Part shown: positions 23,395-36,382 of the stretch, piece after piece
Position numbering within the stretch: position 1 is the stretch's first letter
How the letters are laid out: each line of letters begins with the position of its first letter
Source: Owenia fusiformis
Taxonomy: Eukaryota; Annelida; Polychaeta; Sabellida; Oweniidae
NCBI GenBank assembly: GCA_903813345.2
Contig: CAIIXF020000006.1
Location: forward strand, 32,250,710-32,314,709
DNA length: 64,000 nucleotides
Direction: 5' to 3'
Translations under genes and position numbers: made by a program
Notes under the pieces: generated by a model
Databases searched by the model: none
Told to the model about the DNA's origin: nothing
The model's input: the letters and a program-made list of their open reading frames with translations, nothing else

Positions 23395-23624
23395 GATGTT
23401 CAACATCAACCTTTGGAGGCCTAAACAGTCGGAACTTCAACATAGCTCTGGAAACAAGTATCCACACTTGTGATCTGCATTTGCTGATTCGCCAACATGA
23501 GAGATGTAATATCACTAAGATTAATGTTAGGAGACAGCCAATTGGAAAACCTCTGCAAGAGACACCTTCTGCCACAGAAGTGTACACATTCAGAAGCAAC
23601 TCTTCTAGTAGCTCAAAACCTAAG
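23395..23624 (+). CDS. TERB1: TERB1-like gene, exon 3 (Cys/His cluster)
   Basis: Acceptor CTTATTAG, donor CTAAG|GTAATT, 230 bases, phase 1 in and phase 0 out. The first codon is split with exon 2 and completes 'CPGCSTSTFGGLNSRNF', followed by 'HTCDLHLLIRQHERC'. Together with 'CEDH' in exon 2 this makes an arrangement CxxH...CxxC...HxCxxH...HxxxC that could bind zinc. The tail is Ser-rich ('SNSSSSSKPK'). I know no named domain for the cluster and infer it is part of the TERB1-specific C-terminal region. Confidence 0.75.
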
Positions 23625-24181
23625 GTAATTGACCGTTTTTCTAAATTAAGGTAAACACCAATAAGGGATGTTTTGATTTGTTTCTCATGTATACAGTAGG
23701 TATGTTATGACATGCACAAAGCTCTATTTAGTGATATCCTCATTTCAAATATGCGGCCAATCTGATGTCTGAAAACCCTTACAAAAAATCTAGGCAGTGT
23801 GCATTTTTACCTTCTGTGAAATAACAAGGGGAATTTAGTAGTCGTTTTCTGTTTTATTATCATTATATCTGCATTGTATTTCTATGTGTTTTGGTGTTAA
23901 AACGTCAGCAGAAATACACATCCATATGATAATCGAGTGAATTAGTTAACAAATTTTTCGAAAACCTGTCTCCTGCTAAATTAATAAAAACTTGTAGTAC
24001 CATGCTCAAAAGTGCGACTGAGCACCTCAATATCAAGCTAAATTAATGTGTCTAAAACACGTACCTGATCTACTCACAACAGCTTGTCATTCACATATAC
24101 ACGCTTAACAAACATAGCAAAATGATATGAATTTTAGAATTTAGTTTGAGAGCTAGTAATGCTCACTACATGTCTTCATAA

Positions 24182-24671
24182 GGGGCGGGGTCAAAATATC
24201 AATGTTCATATGGAGACGAAAGTAATTTCGTTTGGACAACAACCCCCCCCACCCCCCTCTAGACGAAAGCTTAGGTCACTTCAAAAAAACATTGATTTAT
24301 GAGAGGCATAATCGTATCCTATTTGCCGGGTTATTATTACGGTGAATTAACACACGTTCGCAATTTAACTGCATTGAACTCTTCAAAAGGAGGAGGGAAA
24401 AGTAGGGAATTTATTTGAAAAATGATCGAATTATCGTCTTTATCTAACGATATTTTGGACCTATCACACAAAAAAGCTCACGAACTATTGAAAACAAGCC
24501 TTTTCATCAGAATATAGCGCCAGAAAAAGTGGGTAAGTCCAATTATTTTTTGTATATCAGATCCGAATTATCGATGTTTTTTTGGTCAACGAAAGTGCCC
24601 AAAAACCCCCTTCCCCCCCTCGCGAAAGTACTTTCGTCTCCATATGAACATCGATATTTTGACCCCGCCCC
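24182..24671. mobile_element. PIF/Harbinger-type MITE, 490 bp
   Basis: Exact TIR core GGGGCGGGGTC with longer inverted ends ('TTCATATGGAGACGAAAGTA') and a TAA duplication (24179-24181, 24672-24674). The 3-bp TWA duplication and G-rich ends are characteristic of Harbinger elements. Intron 4 of the TERB1-like gene; non-autonomous. Confidence 0.85.
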
Positions 24672-25153
24672 TAAGTGCAATGCTCATGTCGACTTTTCGA
24701 GATTTCAAAACATCAAAGAATCTTAACTGGAAGTCGGGTTTCAATTCTGACTTCAGAAAGGACCTTATACACCCTCCATTGGGATCTCCCCATGGGAAAA
24801 AAATAATTCATCTGATTTTTCAAAATGAGTATTCTGTTTCAATTATTACATTTATATGCACACTAGTATCTTGTTGACCTATATTCAGCACTGTATTGAT
24901 GTATAGGCCACTTATTAGGATCATAATTCAATCATGAAGTGTAGAGGCATAGTGTCTGTCAAAATCCATTTACATCCTACGCATGCATCTTATCCAAATA
25001 TGTTACTACATAATGAAATATAATAGTATAATCTTTGGTTTTACAAACTTGTATGATATTTGATAAGTGTAAAAGTTGTTTTTGGAGCATTTTTCTATAG
25101 CCATTTTGTAGGGAAAAAATGATGAAAAAATGTACAATCTTTTAATTTTAAGT

Positions 25154-25254
25154 ATGACCTGAATCGATTGCAAACTTCATATTTGCACATTTGATGAGAT
25201 AAACCATTTGTGTCGTATTGTGAAATTATTAAGTTTGCAATCGATTCAGGTCAT
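25154..25254. repeat. Short hairpin MITE in the left arm of X
   Basis: About 100 bp ending ATGACCTGAATCGATTGCAA and its exact inverse. The same element sits at the mirror position 34786-34887, so it predates the palindrome or was copied between arms. Confidence 0.8.
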
Positions 25255-25569
25255 AGTGTATTTTTGGTATTTCTGTGATAATCAATGGAAACCAATGGCC
25301 TCTATTGGGATCTGCTGATATCCTCATGTTAAGTCATGTAAGTCAATACAACCTTACTGAACGAAATGATCCCTATCTCAGCTTATGTGTGTCCGAGCAC
25401 TTTAATATTTTCCAAAGTATTATATGACATTTTATTCTTCATGTCACACCTACGAATGATTCATTTTGACCATAGGGATATTTGCTAATAATTGCACCAT
25501 GTCCTTTCCCATTATTTTGACACCTCAAACGTTGCATTTTTAGAACTTTTTGTTTTGACCTACTTTCCA

Positions 25570-25952
25570 TATATATCTCAAAAGTAAGTAAAAAAATACC
25601 CTCTGACTGCAAGAGGCTAAGACTATTAGCATATCCTTGGCGATCGAAGAATATTATGAAAGCGGAGTGTCAGAATCGCAAAAATAAGGAAAACCTGTGA
25701 TATATACACATATTTTGTACCAAATACGTGACATAAACGGCAATCGCGTGCAAAGACCGAACGGAAATGCGTTCGCTTTTGTTCGCCATTCGGTATTTTA
25801 CCGGGTCGGCATTTCACAAAAAACGATTTTTAAAAATTTCAACAAAATGCGTGATTTGCGTGATATTTGATCATACACGCTAAACTGATGCGTGATTTCT
25901 ATTTTTCCAGCAAATGCGTGACAATCACACCTAATGCGTGAGGGTTGACAGG
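25570..25952. repeat. Fragments of two repeat families in the left-arm block of X
   Basis: 25570-25690 matches the start of the tandem family at 47087-48490 ('CTGACGGCAAAAGGCTAA'-like, 'GTGTCAGAATCGCAAAAATA'). 25850-25952 resembles the right half of the element at 1407-1648 (repeated GCGTGA, 'GCAAATGCGTGACAA', end GTTGACAGG). Confidence 0.55.
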
Positions 25953-26209
25953 GCAGAAGTAGCTTTTGAGGTTCTCTTCAAAAATGTACTTTCAGTAAAT
26001 TTAAGTGTATTCAGTCTGTCACTCACTGGATATCCATTCGATTAGGTGTTCGATTAATTAACAGTTCGTTTGTTATCAAAATGACGGAACCTCAGATGTA
26101 CAAACTTTATGATTTGGGATACCATTTTTGGTCCTTACCCTTTAGCACTAGTGCTTACATATTCCAGTCTAAATATATGAGTACTATGTAGAAAAGGACA
26201 CATTGTGAA

Positions 26210-26800
26210 CAAAAGTGTACCCAAAACATCAGTGTGGGCTTGCTTACCCAGAAAGCAAAATGGCCACCAAAATGTTAATCAGCTGTAGAACATCTTACCA
26301 TGTAAAATGTGTAAAAATTTGATGTTGTAAATCTGCACAATTCCTGGAATAGCGATGGCAAGATGTATCCAAAAACTTCCAAAATGGTCTCCAGAATGAA
26401 AGATGGCTGCTAAAAAGTTTATCTGTTCTACAATGTTTTACAATGTAACATGTGTAAAAAGTTGATGTAAATCTGCCTTGTGCTTTTCCTGGAATGACAA
26501 TGGGATAAAAACTTCCAAAATGGTCTCCAGAATGCAGAATGGCTTCTGAAAAGTTTATCAGCTCTAGAACCATGTAACATGTGTAAAAATTTGAAATAAA
26601 TTTGTGAGTGGTTTTTCTGAAATCTTGATGACAATATTTATCTTAAAAACTTCCAAGATGGCCACCAGAATGCAAGATGGCCACCGAAAAGTTAATCAGC
26701 TCTAGAACTTCGTTCCATGTAATATGTGAGAAAATTTGAAGTAAATTCATGAAGTGGTTTTCCTTGAATCGTGATGACAAGAAAAATGAAACACCACCCA
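26210..26800. repeat. Degenerate tandem repeat, unit about 130 bp
   Basis: At least four diverged copies of '...AAACTTCCAAAATGGTCTCCAGAATG...ATGGCTGC...AAGTTTATCAGCTCTAGAAC...ATGTGTAAAAATTTGA'. An inverse fragment lies at about 29430-29515. Confidence 0.65.
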
Positions 26801-26804
26801 TCTG

Positions 26805-27370
26805 CCAAGCAGATGACAATATCGTACCTTTTTAGGTTAGATAAAAATACACATCATATGACGTCATAATGATTAGCAAATGAGCTAATTTGCATATGAG
26901 CTTATTGCATATTTTTTGCTTCATTATGATACAAATAACAATTTGAGTTGATGAATAATGAGTGGAATATGCCTAATAATGTACATCTATTAACAATATT
27001 CAATTGGTTGCTATGGAAACTGGCATTTAACAATGGTAACAAATTTGAGACTCGCCGATACAAGTAGATTTGGAAAGGTTGAGTCATAAATAACGCAAAT
27101 GCGAGTAGGTAGTTACCAGTTTCACCACCAGGTGGCTCGCTCAGGTCAGATAGCATGGCGGGTATAGTAGAAAGTTCCCTTTAACTTAAATTACATCTGT
27201 TTTAGTGGTTCAATTTTCATATAGCCCTTATGTATCGAATAGTTATGCAAATTAAAGTATGTCCAGTAAAAGAAAATGTTATATGTCCAATACTAGAAAA
27301 GATATTTCAGTTTTTGTGATTTTTATCGTACGTACCTAACAAAAGTTACGATATTGTAGTCAGTTTGACA
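26805..27370. repeat. Probable TIR element with ATATCGTA ends
   Basis: GACAATATCGTACCTTTTTAGG near the left is mirrored by CTAACAAAAGTTACGATATTG near the right. A GGCGGGCGGC run follows at 27370-27405. Ends are approximate and no target duplication was fixed. Confidence 0.45.
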
Positions 27371-27447
27371 GGCGGCAGGTGGGCGGGCAGGCGGCGGGCG
27401 GCGTCTCACTTTTCAGCTTGTCTACAGGTTTCCAGCCAAACCATTTG

Positions 27448-29111
27448 CACGGGGGATAAGCAAAACGAGGGCGAAGCCACGGACTGCGACTCGCGTAATT
27501 CAAAACGAGGTTACAACGCATTATAGCTGAACAATGGCGGTAAGTCCAAACTTAATTTGGAAGGCATGGTAGGATTTGGGGTAGATTATTGGTTTGGATA
27601 TTCTACAGAATAGCTAGTATGTTCCAGTCGGTGATCAACATATTCATACTCCACCTGCAATGGCATTCTTGGTGCTCGGCTGTCCAATAGTTTAGCATGA
27701 ACACAAATGAATTCGAAATCTGCCACAAAAATGTAATTTTGTCAATATTTGTCACTTATATACCGATTTAAACAAAGGAATCAGAAATGACATCGAATTA
27801 ATATAATTATTCATGTTCTGTTGTAACAATTACACCTTCGTGTGATATTTGGTAAGCGGAAAACGTACGATTACATAGAACATTGGAATTTATAATAGTC
27901 GCAGTCCATCCATCTGCCCAACGCAGTCCGCGACTCAGTGTTGCTTTATATCTGAAGCTGAACGCAATCACAGCCAAAGGTAGATAGCACAATGTGTGTA
28001 CAGGTGTGGCCGAAATGGAGCAACTTTGGACAAAATTGAATATAAAGGGCTATTTTAATAGACCTACATCGTGTCCCAATCCATTCTGCAAATATATACA
28101 AGCTGTCAAATACAGCTGAAATCATGAATTTATGGTAGCTAGCAATGTTGATGGACTGTTGGAAAGATCATTCAAAATTACATTAACTCACCAACTCTCC
28201 AATTATTTGATATTTTCCTGATATCTTAAATACTAGTTAATGTACCCTTCCCCAACAGCTTTTATTGCATCATCAAAAAGTTAATTGTTTCGCATTTCTA
28301 CTTCTTATAAAAAGTCTCACCACTATCCAATTATCTATATATTTAACCCTATCCACAAATTGGTTTGTAATAAACATATTACGTTGTCATCTTGCGCTCG
28401 ACTGTTCTGCCAAATACGCTATTGAATTGCCATATTTCTAGGTCTTAAACGATACAATATAGCAATTTGGGACATTGATTCAGGTAAAAAATATATGTTA
28501 ATCAACGTAACTTTGAATGATAATCTGGATGCTGACTGTCTTTTCCTGAAACAATAATAGCGTAGGAATATAGTTTACACTATCTTATTTATTTCGTGTT
28601 CGCGGTTGGACTGCGTTGCTTAGAATATCAATGGAGGCTGTGTTGCGTTGTTGAAATAGCTTTGTTTACTGGACTGCGTCCACTATGAATGCGCAGTTTG
28701 ACTCTAATTTTCTCCTCATGAACACATTCTATTATCAAATCATTTTCACGAATTATACTCGGAGCCTCAACTAACCTTTAGATATCAGAAACGTGTTAAA
28801 ACTCCTTTCAAATGTATAGTAAATTAAATAATATGCACATATTTAACAGGTAAAATCAGAACTTTGCTACTGTTTTAGCTTGATCTGGACAACTGCTTAT
28901 TTTCTTATCTACAGACCAACAGTAGATACAGAGTAATATTTTGGTCACCGATTAGACACTACGATAGCATTTAAAATACCTGGATTTCTCTATTTTGTCG
29001 GAAGAAGCAGAAGGCACTGACGGATGTCCCTCCATTTTGGCGCTGGGCTGCGGTGTAAAGTTACGCGAGTCGCAGTCCGTGGCTTCGCCCTCGTTTTGCT
29101 TATCCCCCGTG
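27448..29111. mobile_element. TIR element N, 1664 bp, ATTTG duplication
   Basis: Ends CACGGGGGATAAGCAAAACG and its inverse, with about 50 bp of near-perfect TIR, flanked by ATTTG (27443-27447, 29112-29116). A 5-bp duplication with a CAC start is compatible with Transib-like elements, but the TIR consensus differs. No transposase was seen. Confidence 0.85.
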
Positions 29112-29440
29112 ATTTGAGGGATTCATCTGAAATTTTCAGGGATGTTTCTACATATCAACGTCAAGAACTGATTAGTTTTTGGGCATTCTGGGTAAATCTT
29201 AAGGTGGCCATTTTGGATTTTCCGTCCTAAAATCTTCACTTTCAAGACTTGTCTACAGGTTTCCAGCCTAACCATTTCAGGGATTCATCTGAAATTTTCA
29301 GGGATGTTTCTACATATCAACGTCAAGAACTGATTGGTTTTTGGGCATTCTGGGTAAATTTTAAGGTGGCCATTTTGGATTTTCCGTCCTAAAATCATCA
29401 CTTTCAAGACTTGTCTACAGGTTTCCAGCCAAACCGTTCA
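29112..29440. repeat. Two tandem copies of a unit of about 165 bp
   Basis: 'GGGATTCATCTGAAATTTTC...AAGGTGGCCATTTTGGATTT...TCTACAGGTTTCCAGCC' occurs twice in a row with few differences. A third end fragment is at 27415-27440, left of element N, which therefore inserted into this array. Confidence 0.85.
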
Positions 29441-30401
29441 TATTTTTTACATATGTTACACAGTGATAAGTTCTAGAGCTGATTAACTTTTTGCGGCCAT
29501 CTTGCTTTCTTGGTCAACAAGACCACAATGCTGTGTTTTAGGTACAATATTGTTCATGTCTGTGCCTTGTTGATTGATCAAGCAACACTTAAAGGAATAT
29601 TCCTTGCCAGACCCTTTCTCTCTTGATATGGTAGCTATAATCATATATATAGTTTCCATATTTAGCAAAACATGGGAAAATGTTTTAATATGGTCAATAT
29701 TGATCATTTAGAAATCTAGTGCTTATTTCCAGTGAGCTGCCATCTTTTAAGATGTCTTGCAGGAAGTGATGTCATCAACTCTCAACTTCTATAACCTTGC
29801 CCATAACAGTATAGGAAAGTAGCACAAAATCACTTCTAGACAAGTGATCATTACTTTCTGTGCAAAACTATTTTCAGGGTTTGTCAACTTAGAATAAAAG
29901 AAGATATTTTCAGAAGGATTAAATAAGATACAAAGTTGAAAAAGAATATTTAGCTGGTTTTGTAATTCTTAATAGCTCCTCACCTAATGCTACATGCAAA
30001 GTTGAGAGTCGCGATGACATCACTTCCTGTGTGAAATTTTAAAAGATGGCAGCTTACTGGAATTGAGCATCACATTTCTAAGTGATCAAATTTGACCATA
30101 TCAAAACATTTTTGTGTGTTTGCTAAACATGGCAAGCATATATATGGTTATAGCTACCATATGAGGAGAGAGATGGTTTGGCAAGGAATTTTCCTTTAAA
30201 GGACAAGGTGCAATTATTGGCAAATATCCCTATTGTCAAAATGAATCATTCGTAGGTGTAACATGAAGAATAAAATGTCATATAATACTTCGGAAAATAT
30301 TAGTGCTCGGACACACATAAGCTGAGATAGGGATCATTTCGTTCAGTAAGGTTGTATTGACTTACATGGGGCTGTGCACCATTGACTTAACATGAGGATA
30401 T

Positions 30402-33400
30402 TAGTATAGTAGGAACAAGGGGTTCCCATGCACCCATAAGGTGTGAATAAGTTACATACATTTTTGTAATCCCTAGGGTGTCTATTTAATGAATTCATTT
30501 GTTAACATTGCCAACTAATGTCCCATAGTACTTTTATGGCGGCATTCAGTTACCATGGTTACGCATCTTTAGACATCTTACCTTGGTATCTTAAATCATT
30601 TGTAGCTCTGTCATTATTTGGTCTATAGAAATGAGATTGGTACCAAATTAAACCTCGTTAAATTTCCAATAAATTTATGATATTCAATTATGCAAATTAT
30701 CTAATTTGCATAAATTATGACGTCATCAATCTATTTTTGGTTCAGAATTTCCAACTATAGCAACGTATCTATTAGAACTGAGGCCGTATGGCAAAATTTC
30801 TGAAAGGTTTTGTCCTTTATTCTATTAGTAGAAGGTATAAGCAACATAAAAGTGAAAACAGATTCAAAATTGAATCAGTATTACGAAAGTTATGTAACTT
30901 TCGAGGCAGCTATCGTGAATGTCATTATTTGACAATAATATACATACGTCTTACCTTGGAGTCTTGAATCAATGTAGCTTCGCCATTATTTGGTCTATAG
31001 AGATGATATTGGTATCTGATTAAACCTTATTAAATTTACTATATGGTTACAATATTAAGTTATGCAAATTAGCTAATTTGCATTAATTGTGACGTCATCA
31101 ATCCATTTTTTGTTCAGAATATCCTAGTATAGCAACATATCTATTAGAACTGAGGCCGTATGACAGAATGTGTGCATAGTTTTGTCCCTTATTTGATGAG
31201 TGGAAGATATAAGCAACATTAAAGAGACAACAAATCTTCAAAATTGGATCAGAATTAACAAAATTATCCAGCTTTGGAGGCAGCTACTGTGAACGTCATT
31301 GTTTGACAATTATAAAAAGAATATTAAATTAACAAAAAAAGTAACAACCATAGTTGTTTCAATCTTATTGAGTAAAAATGTGCATCACACAGTATTGAAC
31401 TGAACTAATAAGTATGTGGAAAGGTTACATGCATTTTGACTATCATTCACAGGAGTCAAAACGGTTATCTCGACCCTGTAAATTAAAGATCCGATCTTAT
31501 AATTTACCATGCACTTTCAATGATTCATATAAATAGTATACATATAATCTGATTTTTATCATATTCTTCATATTCTTGATTCTTAAAGCATCTGAAGTAT
31601 ATAGCATGATTAGAAGTGTAGATGATTCATCATATGGTTTATGTAATATTTCTAACATTTCAGATGCTATTGTAACATCACTTGATAATGAGGTTTTTAC
31701 ATTTCACGTTCTTAATGAGTTAAAAGGAAGTTATTCTCCTTTTGCTTTAGAGATAAATAGTCGCATGAATTTGTTTAGAAAAATTATAACTTAATTAATT
31801 TAACCCCCCCCCCCTGACAGCCCCCATATTTGAAGATTTTGGTGAAACTTGGCAAAATACATTAATTATTAGGTTCCAGAAGCCCCCAGAAGCTATATGA
31901 TGGCCCCCAGTGGCCCCAAGAATCTATACAGGGGCCCCAAGTGGCCCCAAGAAGCTATACTGTGCTCCCCAGAAGCTATATGTTGGCCCCCAGAAGCTTA
32001 ATAGTGGCCCCCATGAGCTATACGGTGGCTCGCAGAAGCTATACAGGAAACCCTGTGGCCCCCAGGAGCTATACGGTGGCGCCCAGAAGCTATACAGGGG
32101 CCCCCAGTGGCCCCAAAAAGCTATACGGTGGCCCCTAGAAGCTATACTATGGCCCCTAGAAGCTATACAAGGGCCCCCAGAAACTATACTATGGTCTCCA
32201 GAAGCTATATGGTGGCCCCCAGTGGCCCTCGGAAGCTATATGATGGCCTCCAGAAGCTAATTAGTGGTCCCCAGGAGCTATACGGTGGCTCCCAGAAGCT
32301 ATACAGGGGACCCCAGTGGCCCCAAGAAGCTAAATGATGGCCCCCAGAAGCTATGCAGGAGCCCCAAAAAGCTACATGATGGCCCCAAAAATCTATATGA
32401 TGGCCCCCAATGGCTCCCAGAAGATGTGAAGGGCCCCCAGTAGCCCCTAGAAGCTATACGGTGGCCCCCAGTGGCCCTCATAGGCTATATGATGGCCCCC
32501 AGAAGCTAAATAGTGACCCTCAGGAGCTATATGGTGGTTCCCAGAAGCTACACAATGGCCCCCAGAATCTATATGGTGGCCCCCAATAGCTCCCAGAAGC
32601 TATAAAGGGCCCCCAGTAGCCCCTAGAAGCTATACGGTGGCCCCCAGTGGCCCCGAAAGCTATATAGTGGCCCCAAGAAGCTATATAGTGGCCCCAAGAA
32701 GCTATACAGGGGCCCACAGTGGCTCCCAGAAGCTATACCATGGCCCCCAGAAGCTATGCAAGGGCCCGCAGAAACTATACGGTAGCCCCCATAAGCTATA
32801 TGATGGCCTCCAGAAGCTATACAGTGTCCCCAAATAGGCCACCATATAGCTTTGGGGGCCACCGTATAGCTTCTAGGGGCTACTGGGGGCCCTGTATAGC
32901 TTCTGGGAGCCATTGGGGGCCATCATATAGATTCTGGGGGCCATCGTGTAGCTTCTGGGGGCTGCTGTATAGCTTCTGGGGGCCATCGTATAGCTTCTTG
33001 GGGCCACTGGGGTTCCCTGTATAGCTTCTGGGTGCCACCATATAACTCCTGGGGGCCACTAATTAGCTTCTGGGGGCCATCATATAGCTTCTGAGGGCCA
33101 CTGGGGGCCACCATATAGCTTCTGGAGACCAAAGTATAGTTTCTGTGGGCCCTTGTATAGCTTCTGGGGGCCATCGTATACCTTCTTGGGGCCATTTGGG
33201 GCCCCTGTATATATTCTTGGGGCCACTGGGGGCCATCATATAGCTTCTGGGGGCTTCTGGAATCTAATAATTAATGTATTTTGCCAGGTTTCACCAAAAT
33301 CTTCAAATATGGGGGCTGTCAGGAGGGGGTTAAATTAAGTTATAATTTTTTTAAACAAATTCATGTGACTATTTATCTCTAAAGCAAAGGGAGAATAACT

Positions 33401-34720
33401 TTCTTTTAACTCATTAAGAACGTGAAATGTAAAAACCTCATTATCAAGTGATGTTACCATAGCATCTGAAATGTTAGAAATATTACATAAACCATATGAT
33501 GAATCATCTTCACTTCTTATCATGCTTTATACTTCAGATACTTTAAGAATCAAGAATATGAAGAATATGATGAAAATCAGACTATATGTTTACTATTTAT
33601 ATGAATCATTGAAAGTTCATGGTAAATTATAAAATTGGATCTTTAATATACAGGGTTGAGATAACCGTTTTGACCCCTGTGAATGATAGTCAAAATACAT
33701 GTAACCTTTCCACATACTTATTAGTTCAGTTCAATACATGCACATTTTTACTCAATAAGATTGAAACAACTATGGTTGTTACTTTTTTTGTTAATTTAAT
33801 ATTCTTTTTATAATTGTCAAACAATGACGTTCACAGTAGCTGCCTCCAAAGCTGGATAATTTTGTTAATTCTGATCCAATTTTGAAGATTTGTTGTCTCT
33901 TTAATGTTGCTTATATCTTCCACTCATCAAATAAGGGACAAAACTATGCACACATTCTGTCATACGGCCTCAGTTCTAATAGATATGTTGCTATACTAGG
34001 ATATTCTGAACAAAAAATGGATTGATGACGTCACAATTAATGCAAATTAGCTAATTTGCATAACTTAATATTGTAACCATATAGTTAATTTAATAAGGTT
34101 TAATCAGATATCAATATCATCTCTAAAGACCAAATAATGGCGAAGCTACATTGATTCAAGACTCCAAGGTAAGACGTATGTATATTATTGTCAACTAATG
34201 ACATTCACGATAGCTGCCTCGAAAGTTACATAACTTTCGTAATACTGATTCAATTTTGAATCTGTTTTCACTTTCATGTTGCTTATACCTTCTACTAATA
34301 GAATAAAGGACAAAATCTTTCAGAAATTTTGCCATACGGTCTCAGTTCTAATAGATACGTTGCTATAGTTGGAAATTCTGAACCAAAAATAGATTGATGA
34401 CGTCATAATTTATGCAAATTAGATAATTTGCATAATTGAATATCAGAAATTTATTGGAAATTTAACGAGGTTTAATTTGGTACCAATATCATTTCTATAG
34501 ACCAAATAATGACAGAGCTACAATGATTTAAGATACCAAGGTAAGATGTCTAAAGATGCGTAACCATGGTAACTGAATGCCGCCATAAAAGTACTATGGG
34601 ACATTAGTTGGCAATGTTAACAAATGAATTCATTAAATAGACACCCTAGGGATTACAAAAATGTATGTAACTTATTCACACCTTATGGGTGCATGGGAAC
34701 CCCTTGTTCCTACTATACTA
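30402..34720. mobile_element. Palindromic element Y, 4.3 kb, about 1.4-kb arms, TAT duplication
   Basis: Ends TAGTATAGTAGGAACAAGG and its inverse, TAT at 30399-30401 and 34721-34723. Left arm of X shows the empty site near 25315. The arms are close inverted copies, including mirrored 'GATGATTCATCATATGG' frames at 31576-31794 (+) and 33335-33523 (-). The loop is a minisatellite. No transposase; a foldback element is inferred. Confidence 0.85.
31868..33262. repeat. Minisatellite that reverses orientation in the middle
   Basis: Units around GGCCCCCAGAAGCTATAYGG, 20-30 bp, run forward to about 32838 and as the inverse ('CCATATAGCTTCTGGGGGCC') to 33262. Forward and reverse parts are unequal (about 970 and 420 bp). 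All long frames here on both strands are products of the array. Confidence 0.9.
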
Positions 34721-35103
34721 TATCAGCAGATCCTAATAGAGGCCATTGGTTTCCATTGATTATCACAGAAATACCAAAAATACACTATGACCTGAATCGA
34801 TTGCAAACTTAATAATTTTACAATACGACACAAATGGTTTATCTCATCAAATGTGCAAATATGAAGTTTGCAATCGATTCAGGTCATACTTAAAATTAAA
34901 AGATTGTACATTTTTTCATCATTTTTTTCCCTACAAAATGGCTAGCCTATAGAAAAATGCTCCAAAAACAACTTTTACACTTATCAAATATCATACAAGT
35001 TTGTAAAACCAAAGATTATACTATTATATTTCATTATGTAGTAACATATTTGGATAAGATGCAGGGATGCGTAGGATGTAAATGGATTTTGACAGACACA
35101 AAA

Positions 35104-35290
35104 ATACTTGTGTACTAGTTATAGTTAGTCTTAGTTAGTGTTCGTCATTGGATCAGCTAATTATTATTATATACCTACTATTCAAACTACATATTTTTTA
35201 TACTGTATACACCCACAAGGGTGTCATGTAAAACCTTGTAAATAATACTATATATTAGAAAATAAAGCTGAATTGAACTCAATTGAACTC
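35104..35290 (+). repeat. LINE 3' end fragment
   Basis: '...AATAAAGCTGAATTGAACTC' followed by a second AATTGAACTC looks like the 3' UTR and short tandem tail of a CR1/L2-type LINE. No coding part remains. Confidence 0.4.
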
Positions 35291-35403
35291 AAAATTGAAA
35301 AATAAGAAAGAGGGACAAGTCATTAAATATTTGAGCATGTAACATGTGAAATGTTCACTAGATATGCTAATATAGCAAAAGGTGTTTATTTTGTCATAAT
35401 AAG

Positions 35404-36048
35404 AAAGGACCACGGCCCGGACCACGGAAGGTATTGCAACAGATTTCAGACTGTCATATGTTGGATTTAACTCCAGATCAAGCACTCAATGGGGTGATAA
35501 AATCATTTTGACTTTGAGACAGGGAAGGTACAAAACACCCCACAAACATGTTTTTTCTGAAATGTTGTCCTGATTTTCAGCCCATTCCACACATGTTTTT
35601 CAATGTTTGATGCATCAATATGTTGCATTTTGAAATTGGGATAAAGTTGAAAACAATATTTCCCATGTTATTTTCCCATAGGGAAAACTCCATCGTTTTC
35701 AGCTTAATTTTGGTCACTCAAAATTTATATCTTTAAAGCGCCTGCATGAATCGTTTTTTCCTTTAAAGAGGTTAACTGTGTCTATAAACACAACATAGTG
35801 CTCCATCAAACATTGAATAAACATGTGTGAAAAGGGCTGGAAACCAGGACATTTCAGAAAAAACATGTTGGCGGGGTGTTATGCACATTCCCTGTCTCAA
35901 AGTCCAAATTATTTCATCATCTCTATGACTGCTTGTCCTGGAGTTAATGCATTGGTCTAGCATATGTACCTGTTCAAATCCTCAGAAATTAGCCAAAATT
36001 CAACATATGACTGTCTGAAATCTGTTGCGATACCATCCGTGGTCCTTT
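35404..36048. mobile_element. Foldback element with GGACCACGG ends
   Basis: AAAGGACCACGG at the left and CCGTGGTCCTTT at the right, with about 250 bp of imperfectly matching arms ('GCAACAGATTTCAGAC', 'AACATGTTTTTTCTGAAAT'). The left end repeats GGACCACGG twice. Confidence 0.8.
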
Positions 36049-36382
36049 AAAAGAAAGTTACTTCTAATTACATAGGGTATAGTTTTCATTCTCATAAATA
36101 CATCTTTGCCTTGAAATCATTGGTGAAACAATGATTTCAGTTTTTGTTAACATTTTTTGATTTGAAATTCAAAAAATTAAAACAAAAACTTCAAAAATAG
36201 ATAAACCTTTTATTTCATTAACTAGATACTTTCTTTAAATCAACCAATATTGAGAGACCTAAACATGTTGTGTATATGTTGTTTTGTTCCGATGAGGTTC
36301 GGATAGACTCTTTACCACTTACTCTCTACCAAGCATAAAGAAGTGTCTGATGTGTTTTCTAAAACAATATAGAGAAAAGATA

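Larger units (their letters stand above)
24952..35099. mobile_element. Compound palindromic element X, about 900-bp arms, heavily invaded
   Basis: Ends GTGTCTGTCAAAATCCAT and its inverse. Left-arm parts 24952-25330, 25310-25520 and 29575-29880 pair with 34735-35099, 30210-30400 and 29890-30200. The left arm is broken by a 4-kb block (about 25525-29570) and the right arm by element Y (30402-34720). The centre is near 29885. No flanking duplication is clear. A non-autonomous foldback/MITE ancestor of about 1.8 kb is inferred. Confidence 0.75.

Noticed and set aside
31910-33195. Many frames with repeated 'APRSYT'-like peptides on both strands
   Set aside because: They follow the minisatellite unit and occur in overlapping frames on both strands.
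31868-33262. CRISPR-like array
   Set aside because: Direct variable units with no unique spacers, in eukaryotic DNA; it is a minisatellite.
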